From Sphaerochaetaceae bacterium (lineage in GTDB: Bacteria; Spirochaetota; Spirochaetia; Sphaerochaetales; Sphaerochaetaceae): a stretch of DNA of 39,705 nucleotides. The stretch covers positions 1-39,705 of the forward strand of contig JAILRW010000033.1 in NCBI GenBank assembly GCA_024698005.1, read 5' to 3'. How positions within the stretch are numbered: position 1 is the stretch's first letter; every line of letters begins with the position of its first letter. A program made the position numbers and the translations under genes. Shown here piece after piece: positions 24,890 to 33,277 of the stretch. Under the pieces are notes generated by a model, which saw nothing but the letters and a program-made list of their open reading frames with translations, was not told where the DNA came from and searched no databases.

Positions 24890-26347
24890 TTATTCTGGAT
24901 CTGTATAGCTTACAGCTTTATCAAAGAGCTCTTCTACTTCCTTTGAAGGAGGATCGTTAGCAAGGGTAACGATAACTGCAACGACAGTACTGAAGAAGAA
25001 TGCAGGGAAGAGTTCGTAGATACCAGTGAAGGAAAGGCCATAGAGCCAAAGAACATCAAAGACTGCACCTGAGATGATACCAGCAACAGCGCCTCTGAAG
25101 TTGAATCTCTTCCAATAGATTGCAAGAAGGATTGTTGGACCAAAGGCTGCACCGAAAACGCCCCAAGCATTGGAAACGAGGGCCATGATAGAGCCAGCGT
25201 TAGGGCTAGATGCAATCATGAGAGCAAGAAGTGCAATTGCAAGTACGACATATCTACCTGCCCAGAGCATCTCTTTGTCGCTTGACTGACCCTTTCTGAC
25301 GAGTGGCTTGTATACGTCAGAAGCAAAAGCAGAAGCAGCAGCCAAAAGCTGGCTGTCAGCAGTACTCATACTTGCAGCAAGTACAGCAGAAAGAAGAAGG
25401 CCAGAAAGAATGCCAGGGAAGATCTTTCTTACCATTGCAATGAATACGAGAGAATTGGAATTAATCTGCTCGTCAAATCCAAGGAACACACGGCCGATGA
25501 TACCAACAAGTGCTGCGAACAGGAGAAGTGTTCCAGTCCAGGTAACACCGATGATTGCACTCTTCTTGATGGACTTCTGATCCTTGATACTCATAAAACG
25601 GATAATGATGTGTGGCATACCGAAGTATCCAAGACCCCAAGCAAGACCATTGATGATGTCCTTCCAGCTGCTGAACATATCGAAGTAGTTGCCTGGAAGT
25701 GGATCTATGTTTGCAAAATCGAGCATGAATACTGCGAAGATTGGAGCCATCATCATTGCACCAAGAATAAGGAGACCCTGGAAGAAGTCTGTCCAACAGA
25801 CTGCAGAGAAGCCACCAAGGAAGGTGTAGCTGATGATAATAATTGCAGCAAGGTACATTGCGACAGTTGGGTTCATGCCAATAACTGTATTGAATAGAGT
25901 TCCGCATGCCTTTACAGAAGAAGCTGCATAGATTGTATAAGCACAGATGAATACGACTGCACAGATTACCTGGAGTGCTCTGGAAGAGGACTTGAAGCGG
26001 TTGGTCAAGAACTGAGGAATAGTAATTGAATCATCAGCAACAACTGAAAAACTTCTTAGCCTAGCAGCTTCAAAAGCCCAGGATAGTGCGTAGCCAAGAA
26101 TGAGGCCGATTGCGATCCAACACTGGCCAAGACCAAGTGCATAGATTGAAGTAGGAAGACCCATAAGTACCCAGGCACTCATATCAGAAGCGCCAGCAGA
26201 GAGTGCTGTTACCCATACACCCATCTCTCTTCCGCCTAGGAAGTAAGTCTTCTCGCCACCATTCTTCTGCTTGAAGAAGAAGTAGACACCAATAGCGATC
26301 ATGAAAATAAGGTATATAATGAATACTACAACCTCAGAAACTCTCAT
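24890..26347 (-). CDS. putP: sodium/proline symporter
   Basis: The 485-residue solute:sodium symporter has about 13 membrane helices. The first helices carry SAGASDMSAWVLMGLP, the sodium/proline-site region of PutP, followed by GLILGYALSWAFEAARLR, and the central ADSQLLAAASAF segment is typical. It imports proline with Na+ across the cytoplasmic membrane. The length is slightly under that of E. coli PutP (502 aa). The start follows a strong GGAGGTG. The leader contains two small hairpins. It is a single-gene unit ended by a terminator. Confidence 0.93.
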   Translation of the reverse strand: MRVSEVVVFIIYLIFMIAIGVYFFFKQKNGGEKTYFLGGREMGVWVTALSAGASDMSAWVLMGLPTSIYALGLGQCWIAIGLILGYALSWAFEAARLRSFSVVADDSITIPQFLTNRFKSSSRALQVICAVVFICAYTIYAASSVKACGTLFNTVIGMNPTVAMYLAAIIIISYTFLGGFSAVCWTDFFQGLLILGAMMMAPIFAVFMLDFANIDPLPGNYFDMFSSWKDIINGLAWGLGYFGMPHIIIRFMSIKDQKSIKKSAIIGVTWTGTLLLFAALVGIIGRVFLGFDEQINSNSLVFIAMVRKIFPGILSGLLLSAVLAASMSTADSQLLAAASAFASDVYKPLVRKGQSSDKEMLWAGRYVVLAIALLALMIASSPNAGSIMALVSNAWGVFGAAFGPTILLAIYWKRFNFRGAVAGIISGAVFDVLWLYGLSFTGIYELFPAFFFSTVVAVIVTLANDPPSKEVEELFDKAVSYTDPE

Positions 26348-26524
26348 GTATTTACACCTCCACGGGATGACCCGGAATAATTTTTAACATAATGCGGGAA
26401 TAGTTAATCCCACCCACGATTATTAGAGAATATTCTTATAAAAAGGATTACAAGGTCAATATTTTTGTGTAACTAAAAACAGATATGTTAAAAAATTAAC
26501 CACACAAATGGAAACAAAATGTAC

Positions 26525-26552
26525 AAAAAACAAAAACCCACTTATCGTGGGT
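26525..26552 (-). terminator. terminator of tRNA-Ser(CGA)
   Basis: ACCCAC, loop GATAA, GTGGGT on the minus strand is followed by TTTTTGTTTTTTG. Confidence 0.85.
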
Positions 26553-26574
26553 CATTATGTTTAAAAAAAGATAA

Positions 26575-26663
26575 CGGAGCCGATGCGATTTGAACGCACG
26601 ATGGCCATTACTGACCATGCCTGATTTCGAGTCAGGTGCCTTCGACCACTCGGCCACAGCTCC
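26575..26663 (-). tRNA. tRNA-Ser(CGA)
   Basis: An 89-base cloverleaf has acceptor GGAGCTG/CGGCTCC (one G-U pair), D arm CCGAGTGGTCGAAGG, anticodon stem-loop CCTGACTCGAAATCAGG (anticodon CGA), a long variable arm, and T arm GCGTTCAAATCGC. CCA is not encoded. Confidence 0.96.
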
Positions 26664-26672
26664 ATGGTGGAA

Positions 26673-26701
26673 ATAATAAGTGAATTGACCTTGTAAGTAA
26701 A
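26673..26701 (-). promoter_or_regulatory. promoter of tRNA-Ser(CGA)
   Basis: On the minus strand TTTACT (26696-26701) and TATTAT (26673-26678) are separated by 17 bases, and the -10 box ends nine bases before the tRNA 5' end. Confidence 0.45.
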
Positions 26702-26817
26702 GCTATCTACCAAATATAAAACAATGGTACAGAGAGATTGTAATCAATCATTATTAATACAATAGGTCTGCTGTTTAGTTGTTTTAACACTCCTTTCAAA
26801 GTGATAGAATCTATTTC

Positions 26818-28029
26818 ATGGAAAATAAAAAGACTCCTATAACAGTTCAGAAAAAACCAGGTTGGGCTTATCGTCTGGTTTTTGCCATTGCAAAGCCTAT
26901 AGCAAAGCATAAGTTCAATTTGACATACACTGGTGTAAAGCCAAAGGGCCCTTGTCTTTTGCTTTCAAACCACACATCTCATCCAGATTTCCTCTTTCTT
27001 GGAACCATGGCCCTTCCAGAGAGAGTAACTTTCCTTGCTTCCTATCACTGGTTCACATTCAAGCATATCGCTCCTTTGTTGAATATAGCTGGTTGTATTC
27101 CAAAGTATCAGTTTGCTAACGATATGATGTCCATGAGAAGGATGAAAAGTGTAATTGATAAGAACGATGGCTGTGTATTCATTGCACCAGAGGGGACTAT
27201 CTATGCAGGAGGATCTCTTGGCTACATATCTCCTTCCATCGGCAAGATGATTCGCTTCTTCCGATGTCCTGTTTATGCGTCAAAGATCGAAGGAGCTGGA
27301 CTTGGTAACGCAAAGTGGACCAAACGCTTTCATCGTGGCAGGGTCAATGTAGATACACAGCTCATTGTTACACCAGAAGAGGCGGGGAAGCTTTCAGTTG
27401 AAGAGATTCTTGAAAGGATAAACAAGTCACTCTCTTACGACGATTTTGACTTCCAGAAGAGGATGAATGTTCGTGTGAAGGGTGATGACAAGCTTGAGGG
27501 CTTTGATACCATGTATTACAAGTGTCCTTGCTGTGAGAAGGAGTTCTTCATCAAATCCTATGGTAATACTGTAGAGTGTACAGCCTGTGGGGCAAAGGCC
27601 GAGCTTGGAGAAGACTTCAGATTCAAGTGGAAGGGAGATAAGCAGTACTTCGATAACTATGTACAGTGGTATGACTGGCAGTTGGAGAAGATGAAAGAAG
27701 AAGTCCAGAAGCCAGATTTCTGTATGTCAGAAGAGGTGGAGTACGGAATCGATGTTCCTGGCAAGAACAACTATGTAATTGAGGGAAAAGGTCGGATGAC
27801 TCTCGATCATACTGGATGGCTCTATAAGGGAACCTTCAAAGGTAAAGAGGTAGAGGAGCACGATGATCTTTCTGAAGTATTCCTTGCTGTCCTAAAGACA
27901 GGTAGGCATTTTGAGCTTCCTTTCAAGGATGGTCACTGCAGAGTCTTCTATCCTATAGAAAATCCAAAGAGGTCTATGAAGTGGCATCTAGCTTCAAGAG
28001 CGATAACGGAACTTAATGAAAAGAAATAA
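26818..28029 (+). CDS. PlsC-like 1-acylglycerol-3-phosphate acyltransferase with C-terminal zinc ribbon
   Basis: Residues about 20-215 are a glycerolphosphate acyltransferase domain with the HX4D motif in SNHTSHPDF (near residue 60) and the APEGT motif near residue 122. The domain transfers acyl chains to a lysophospholipid at the membrane. After it comes an extra segment of about 170 residues that opens with a zinc ribbon, YYKCPCCEKEFF...ECTACGAK (about 237-263), then a Trp- and Tyr-rich region with no family I recognise. There is no transmembrane anchor beyond the amphipathic N-terminus. It is a single-gene unit. The extension is absent from standard PlsC (about 245 aa). Confidence 0.85.
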   Translation: MENKKTPITVQKKPGWAYRLVFAIAKPIAKHKFNLTYTGVKPKGPCLLLSNHTSHPDFLFLGTMALPERVTFLASYHWFTFKHIAPLLNIAGCIPKYQFANDMMSMRRMKSVIDKNDGCVFIAPEGTIYAGGSLGYISPSIGKMIRFFRCPVYASKIEGAGLGNAKWTKRFHRGRVNVDTQLIVTPEEAGKLSVEEILERINKSLSYDDFDFQKRMNVRVKGDDKLEGFDTMYYKCPCCEKEFFIKSYGNTVECTACGAKAELGEDFRFKWKGDKQYFDNYVQWYDWQLEKMKEEVQKPDFCMSEEVEYGIDVPGKNNYVIEGKGRMTLDHTGWLYKGTFKGKEVEEHDDLSEVFLAVLKTGRHFELPFKDGHCRVFYPIENPKRSMKWHLASRAITELNEKK

Positions 28030-28031
28030 AC

Positions 28032-28063
28032 AAAAAACAGGGATCATCGAAAAATGATCCCTG
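28032..28063. terminator. terminator between plsC-like gene and liv operon
   Basis: CAGGGATCAT, loop CGAAAA, ATGATCCCTG forms a 10-bp stem (28038-28063). On the minus strand it is followed by TTTTTTG, ending the liv operon; it may also stop plus-strand transcripts. Confidence 0.88.
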
Positions 28064-28081
28064 CTTCGTCTATAGGAAGTT

Positions 28082-28798
28082 TTACTTGTCCTTTCTCTTG
28101 CCAAGATATGCTTCCTTGACCTGCTCGTTTTCCATGAGTTCCTTTCCTGGACCATGGAGTACGATTTCACCAGTCTCAAGGACATATGCATCATGTGCGA
28201 CATTGAGTGCCATGTTTGCATTCTGCTCGATGAGTAGGATTGTAACACCTGCCTTGTTGATCTCCTGAATGATATCGAAGATCTGCTGAACGATAAGAGG
28301 AGCAAGACCGAGTGATGGTTCATCCATCATCATGATCTTAGGTCTGCTCATCAAGGCTCTACCTACAGCAAGCATCTGCTGCTCACCACCAGAAAGAGTA
28401 CCAGCAAGCTGCCAGGATCTCTCCTTAAGACGAGGGAAGAGCTCGTAGACCCATTCGTAGTCCTTTTTTATCTCTTCCTTGTCCTTTCTGAGGTAAGCGC
28501 CAATTCTTAGATTCTCTTCTACTGTGAGGTTTGCAAATACTCTTCTTCCTTCTGGAACGAGTGCAATTCCTTTCTCACAGGTGGAAGCAATGGACTTGTT
28601 CATGATTTCAGCACCATTGAAATTGATGGAACCTGATTCAGCCTTTACAAGTCCACTGATAGTTCTCAAAAGAGTAGACTTACCAGCGCCGTTTGCTCCA
28701 ATAAGTGTGACAATCTTTCCATCAGGAACCTCGAGAGAGACACCACGAAGAGCCTTGATACCGCCGTAGGAAACGTGAAGGTTATCGATTTTAAGCAT
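28082..28798 (-). CDS. livF: branched-chain amino acid ABC transporter ATPase LivF
   Basis: The 238-residue ATPase has Walker A GANGAGKST, the signature LSGGEQQMLAVGRAL and Walker B IMMMDEPSLGLAP. LivF works with LivG at the cytoplasmic side of the permease LivHM. The start at 28798 follows GGGAGGATAAGA and overlaps the end of livG by 8 bases (ATGCTTAA), so the two are coupled. It is the last gene of the operon. Confidence 0.94.
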   Translation of the reverse strand: MLKIDNLHVSYGGIKALRGVSLEVPDGKIVTLIGANGAGKSTLLRTISGLVKAESGSINFNGAEIMNKSIASTCEKGIALVPEGRRVFANLTVEENLRIGAYLRKDKEEIKKDYEWVYELFPRLKERSWQLAGTLSGGEQQMLAVGRALMSRPKIMMMDEPSLGLAPLIVQQIFDIIQEINKAGVTILLIEQNANMALNVAHDAYVLETGEIVLHGPGKELMENEQVKEAYLGKRKDK

Positions 28799-29633
28799 TC
28801 TTATCCTCCCCAAGGTATGCAGCGATAACTGCAGGATCGGACTGGATCTCGGCAGGAGTTCCCTTTGAGATAAGGGCACCGAAATTCAGTACATAGATTC
28901 TATCGGAGATATTCATTACAAGGTCCATATGGTGTTCGATCATACAGACAGTAAGTTTGAAGTCATCTCTGATTCTACCGATAAAGTCTGTCAGTTCGAT
29001 TGTCTCCTGTGGGTTCATACCAGCAGCAGGCTCATCGAGAAGAAGAAGAGTAGGTTCAGTTGCAAGAGCTCTCGCAATCTCAAGTCTTCTCTGAAGACCA
29101 TATGGAAGGGATGTACAGTTGTTATCCTTAACTGCAGAAAGGCCAAGGATCTCCAAAAGCTCTGAAGTTTCCTCTCTCTGGCGCTTTTCTTCTGCTCTAT
29201 TGAGACGGAAGGTTGCACTGAAGACATTGGAAGTCCTTCTCAGATGCTTTGCGATCAGAACATTGTCAAAAACACTCTGGCTTTTCCAAAGTCTGATATT
29301 CTGGAAGGTTCTAGCAATACCAAGCTTGGTAATCTGGTCAGGAGTTGGCTCAAGGTGTTCTGTATACTTTCCATTGTTTGTACCAGCGTAGAGTTTCTTC
29401 ATTTTTCCAGTTGGATGGTTTTCGATGATTTTCTTGCCACCAAAGAAAACATTTCCATTAGTTGGAGCATATACGCCAGTAATTACATTGAAGGCTGTGG
29501 TCTTACCAGCACCGTTAGGTCCGATAAGGGAAACGATTTCCCCCTGGTCAACGTGCATTGAAAGGGAGTTTACAGCTACAACACCACCAAACTGCATGGT
29601 GATATCATTCATTTCAAGAACAGTGTTGCTCAT
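28791..29633 (-). CDS. livG: branched-chain amino acid ABC transporter ATPase LivG
   Basis: The 280-residue ATPase has Walker A GPNGAGKTT, the LivG-type signature PYGLQRRLEIARAL and Walker B LLLLDEPAAGMNP. It is about 25 residues longer than E. coli LivG through an insertion between residues about 75 and 100. It overlaps livM by 4 bases (ATGA) and livF by 8. Confidence 0.94.
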   Translation of the reverse strand: MSNTVLEMNDITMQFGGVVAVNSLSMHVDQGEIVSLIGPNGAGKTTAFNVITGVYAPTNGNVFFGGKKIIENHPTGKMKKLYAGTNNGKYTEHLEPTPDQITKLGIARTFQNIRLWKSQSVFDNVLIAKHLRRTSNVFSATFRLNRAEEKRQREETSELLEILGLSAVKDNNCTSLPYGLQRRLEIARALATEPTLLLLDEPAAGMNPQETIELTDFIGRIRDDFKLTVCMIEHHMDLVMNISDRIYVLNFGALISKGTPAEIQSDPAVIAAYLGEDKNA

Positions 29634-30703
29634 GCCTTTACCCCCTTGTTCTTCTTACCTTTAAAGAGTCTTCTTAGTCCCGCTATGGAGAACTCCTTGT
29701 CTCCCATGATACCTCTCTGATAGAGAAGTACGATTGCCATGATGACAATAGAGAATACAACCTTTCTGAAGCCAGGGCGGAGTAGTGGGACGTGATAGGA
29801 GCCGATATAGGTATCAGCATTATCAAGGAATCTGAGCCACCATTCGGAGCAAGCGATAAAGAGGAAAGAGGAGATACAGGAACCTGTGATGGAACCAATA
29901 CCACCGATAACGACGATGAGAAGAATCTCATAAGTCATTGCAGACTTGAACTGGCTTGCCTGTACTGTTGTCTGGAACATAGCAAGGAGTGCACCGGAAA
30001 TGCCTGCAAAGAAGGAGCTGATAGTGAAAGCAAGACGCTTGTGGTGAGCAAGGTTGATACCCATAGCTTCTGCAGCGACTTCATCATCTCGGATTGCCTT
30101 GAAAGCTCTTCCATATGTGGAATTGATTAATAGAACGATAATTCCAATACAAAGACCTGAGACAAAGAAAGGAAAGAGAGTAGAACGGAAGATTGGGAAC
30201 TTTCTAAGGAGGTTCGAACCATTAGTAAGTCCACCAAGCTTATCCCACTGGAAAATAGCTCTGATGATTTCGGCAAAGCCAAGTGTTGCAATTGCAAGGT
30301 AGTCTGACTTCAAGTGAAGAACAGGTAGACCAATGAGGTAGGCGGCAAATGCAGCAACAACGCCAGCAAGCAGGATACCAACAGCTACAGGAACTGCAAA
30401 CTGGATGATACCACCATCATAGTACTGGTATACGGTTGCTCTAGCTTTTACTGGAATAGTAAGGATTGCGTAAGTGTAAGCACCAAGAAGCATGAATCCT
30501 GCCTGTCCAAGAGAAAAGAGGCCAGTGAAACCGTTGAGAAGGTTCATTGAAACAGCAACAAGTGCATAGATTGAACCCTTCTTCAAAACAGTGAAGAGCA
30601 TTGAGGTTCTTGGAAGAACCATTTCAAGTACTGCTGTAATTATAAAAACAAGAGCAAGGAGACCAAAGCTCAGGATAAGATCTTTTCTTTTTGCTGTATC
30701 CAT
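29630..30703 (-). CDS. livM: branched-chain amino acid ABC permease LivM
   Basis: This is a 357-residue membrane permease of about nine to ten helices. It carries GLFSLGQAGFMLLGAYTYA, HLKSDYLAIATLGFAEI and the EAA-like cytoplasmic loop AIRDDEVAAEAMGIN, typical of LivM. It pairs with LivH in the inner membrane. It lies ten bases after livH and overlaps livG. The start follows AAGGAGGAAAGT. Confidence 0.94.
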   Translation of the reverse strand: MDTAKRKDLILSFGLLALVFIITAVLEMVLPRTSMLFTVLKKGSIYALVAVSMNLLNGFTGLFSLGQAGFMLLGAYTYAILTIPVKARATVYQYYDGGIIQFAVPVAVGILLAGVVAAFAAYLIGLPVLHLKSDYLAIATLGFAEIIRAIFQWDKLGGLTNGSNLLRKFPIFRSTLFPFFVSGLCIGIIVLLINSTYGRAFKAIRDDEVAAEAMGINLAHHKRLAFTISSFFAGISGALLAMFQTTVQASQFKSAMTYEILLIVVIGGIGSITGSCISSFLFIACSEWWLRFLDNADTYIGSYHVPLLRPGFRKVVFSIVIMAIVLLYQRGIMGDKEFSIAGLRRLFKGKKNKGVKA

Positions 30704-30713
30704 ACTTTCCTCC

Positions 30714-31598
30714 TTATACCTTGTCAGTAGCCTTCTCGCCGAAGAGGCCAGTAGGCATGAACATGAGAACGATAATCAGAAGTACGAAAGTGAATGCATC
30801 AGAGAAGGTGGTCCATCCAAGACCCTTTATGATGTTTTCACAGATACCAATGATAAATGCACCAATTACAGCACCTGGAATAGAGCCAATACCACCGAAT
30901 ACAGCAGCAACGAAGGCTTTAAGACCAGGCATACCACCAACAGTAGGTGTAACACCTGTGTAGTTGGAGAAGAAGAGTATTGAACCAATAGCAGCAAGGA
31001 CTGAACCAATTACGAAGGTTGCAGAGATGACACTATTGATTTTTACACCCATGAGCTGTGCTGTTTCAAAATCCCTTGAAACAGCTCTCATTGCAATACC
31101 GATCTTTGTGTATTTGATGATGCTTACAAGAGCGATGATAAGAATAATCGTTACAAATGGAGTGATTACTGTTACACGCTTTGTCATTGCACCGAAGATT
31201 TCAATTGAATCAGCAATATATGGAACAGGTGGATAGTACTTTGTAAGACCGCCAGTTACATAGAGTGCAAGGTTCTGCAGAAGATAGGACATACCGATAG
31301 CAGAAATCATTGCAGACATTCTTGGAGCTGTTCTGAGTGGTTTGTAGGCGATTCTCTCAATTGCAAAGCCGAGAACGCCGGTTGCGATTACTGCAAAAGG
31401 CAGTGAAACATATAGTGGTAGGTAGCTTACCGAATAGATGACCATAAGGGCAGCACACATGAATACATCACCATGGGCAAAGTTGATCAGACGGAGAATG
31501 CCGTAGACCATGGTATAACCAATGGCAATAAGCGCATACTGTCCACCGGTGGAGATTCCGGCTAGAAGGTATGGCAGATTTGTCTGGAAGAATCCCAT
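30714..31598 (-). CDS. livH: branched-chain amino acid ABC permease LivH
   Basis: This 294-residue permease has about eight helices, with GGQYALIAIGYTMVYGILRLINFAH at the N-terminus and AVSRDFETAQLMGV as the EAA-like loop, the LivH pattern. I chose the ATG at 31598 because TTAGGAGTAGTT precedes it and it gives the normal N-terminus. Confidence 0.94.
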   Translation of the reverse strand: MGFFQTNLPYLLAGISTGGQYALIAIGYTMVYGILRLINFAHGDVFMCAALMVIYSVSYLPLYVSLPFAVIATGVLGFAIERIAYKPLRTAPRMSAMISAIGMSYLLQNLALYVTGGLTKYYPPVPYIADSIEIFGAMTKRVTVITPFVTIILIIALVSIIKYTKIGIAMRAVSRDFETAQLMGVKINSVISATFVIGSVLAAIGSILFFSNYTGVTPTVGGMPGLKAFVAAVFGGIGSIPGAVIGAFIIGICENIIKGLGWTTFSDAFTFVLLIIVLMFMPTGLFGEKATDKV

Positions 31599-31624
31599 AA
31601 CTACTCCTAAATATGAGGATTTTT

Positions 31625-31674
31625 TTAAACGGACAAAGGCTGCCCCTAGGCAGCCCTCATCCAATATATATTGG
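31625..31674 (-). other. hairpin between the binding-protein gene and livH, with a palindrome
   Basis: GGCTGCC, loop TAGG on the minus strand, GGCAGCC (31638-31655) lies between the binding-protein gene and livH, and is followed on the minus strand by TTTGTCC then an A-run, not a clean T-run. Just upstream is the perfect 14-base palindrome CCAATATATATTGG (31661-31674). Such hairpins often protect binding-protein mRNA and reduce read-through into the permease genes. Confidence 0.65.
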
Positions 31675-31676
31675 TT

Positions 31677-32861
31677 TTATTTTACGCTCTGTACAGAGAC
31701 AAACTGCCACTTGCCAGTTTCGTTGTCGACCTTCTTTACGTAAGCAACGTTTCTGATAGCATCACCATTCTCGTCAAATGCGATGTCACCGGATACGCCC
31801 TTATATGTTACGCTAGGAAGAATTTTCTGGATATCAGCACCCTTTGTTGAGCCTGCCTTCTTGAGAGCCTCGAGAGCAACATAGTAAGCATCAAAGCCCA
31901 TTGCTGTTACAGCTGCGATTTCGTCGTTGCCACCGTTGTTGGTGAGAGCTGTAGCATTTGTAGCAAGATACTTCTTGAAGCCATCTACGAAGGATGTGAT
32001 CTGAGGATCAGTTGAACCCTCAACGAAGAAGGTTGTTACACTTACGCCAACCTTAGTTCCCTTAGCAGCGCCGAGAACAACGTTGGAGTCCCAAGTATCA
32101 CCAGCAAGAATTGGCATTGTGAGACCCTGAGTGTTAGCCTGCTCGATGATGAGAGCAGCAGCTTCGATGGAAACTGGGGAGTAGAATACGTCACAACCAT
32201 TGTTCTTTGCATTGGTTACATAAGCAGCGAAGTCAGAAGTACCTTCTGGGAAGGTTTCATAGATAACCTGGCCACCGAGAGCTTCAAATGCCTTGATGAA
32301 GTAGTTACAGAGACCTACTGAGTAGTCATCGCCAAGCTTTGCAAGAGCATAAGCCTTCTTAGCACCGAAGGTGTCCTTTGCATAGTTAGCAAGAACTGTA
32401 CCCTGGAATGGGTCGAGGAAGCAGATTCTGAAGTACCAGTCGTTGCCAAGTGTTACCTGTGGGTTTGTACATGTGATGCCGATTGCTGGAATCTCAGCAT
32501 TTGCGAATGTATCGCCACCGGCAATGGAAACACCTGAGCCATAGGAACCGAGAACGAGGGAAACACCCTTAGAAACGAGCTCGGAAGCTGCAGTTACTGC
32601 CTTATCATTGGAAGACTCATTATCGACGATTACGAGCTGTACTTCGTAATCAGTACCACCGATGTTTACAGTTGGGGTGATAGAGTTAGCATACTGGATA
32701 CCAAGGGTCTCCTGCTTACCACCTGCACCATTATCACCAGAAGCTGGTTCATAAACACCGATCTTTACGACCTTTGCACCTTTTCCTTCCTGAGCGCCGC
32801 CAGCAAATACTACTGCGGATACAAGGAGAAGGATGGACAGAACAACGAAAAGTTTCTTCAT
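31677..32861 (-). CDS. livK: branched-chain amino acid ABC substrate-binding protein
   Basis: The 394-residue periplasmic binding protein of the Leu/Ile/Val type (type 1 fold) has a signal peptide (KK, hydrophobic core LFVVLSILLLVSAVV, then FAGGAQE). There is no lipobox cysteine, so it is likely a secreted soluble protein. The mature part starts VVKIGVYEPASGDNGAGGKQ and contains VLGSYGSGVSIAGGD, YALAKLGDDY and GFDAYYVAL, standard features. The ligand may be a branched-chain amino acid, another amino acid or urea, since LivJ-like proteins vary. It is first in the operon, with GGAGTTTGAT before the ATG. Confidence 0.9.
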   Translation of the reverse strand: MKKLFVVLSILLLVSAVVFAGGAQEGKGAKVVKIGVYEPASGDNGAGGKQETLGIQYANSITPTVNIGGTDYEVQLVIVDNESSNDKAVTAASELVSKGVSLVLGSYGSGVSIAGGDTFANAEIPAIGITCTNPQVTLGNDWYFRICFLDPFQGTVLANYAKDTFGAKKAYALAKLGDDYSVGLCNYFIKAFEALGGQVIYETFPEGTSDFAAYVTNAKNNGCDVFYSPVSIEAAALIIEQANTQGLTMPILAGDTWDSNVVLGAAKGTKVGVSVTTFFVEGSTDPQITSFVDGFKKYLATNATALTNNGGNDEIAAVTAMGFDAYYVALEALKKAGSTKGADIQKILPSVTYKGVSGDIAFDENGDAIRNVAYVKKVDNETGKWQFVSVQSVK

Positions 32862-33204
32862 ATCAAACTCCTCTTTTATTAACTAATTTAAAAACCATGA
32901 TAAATTAAAATGGCAAGCTTATAAAAGAGTTTTGTGTATTTTTATGCAATTTTTATTAGTTGAAATGAAAGAAGTTAGACTTGTGATTATTCTAACAATT
33001 TAATAAGCCATTTTTTAATAAAATATTTGGAATTTTTAATGCTTCTCTACGTCAGGAAGAAAAATTGGTTGAAAACAGAGAAAATATAATTATATAAAAG
33101 ATATCTCTATTTGAAATATGAATTTAAGCTTAGAAAATAAGTTACTGAAAGCAGTTATCAGCCATAAAAATAAAAAATATTATATGAAGCTCTTGAAAAT
33201 CAGA
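32862..33204. other. non-coding, upstream of the liv operon
   Basis: About 340 AT-rich bases hold the promoter region of the liv operon. A minus-strand TTGCAT (32944-32949) with TATAAG 20 bases on is a poor promoter match. A 29-codon plus-strand frame from 33118 has no ribosome binding site and I do not call it. Nothing else is supported. Confidence 0.5.
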
Positions 33205-33250
33205 TAAAAAAGAAACGCCTTTGTCATATAGTTAAATATAAAACAAAGGC
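33205..33250 (-). terminator. terminator of the phosphatase pseudogene
   Basis: GCCTTTGT (33217-33224) and ACAAAGGC (33243-33250) pair across an 18-base loop and are followed on the minus strand by GTTTCTTTTTT. Confidence 0.7.
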
Positions 33251-33277
33251 AATTTCTTTATTTTGGTGTAATTTCAG

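Noticed and set aside
33118-33207. 29-codon ORF on the plus strand, rich in Lys and Leu
   Set aside because: No ribosome binding site, no recognisable domain, and the composition follows the AT-rich background.
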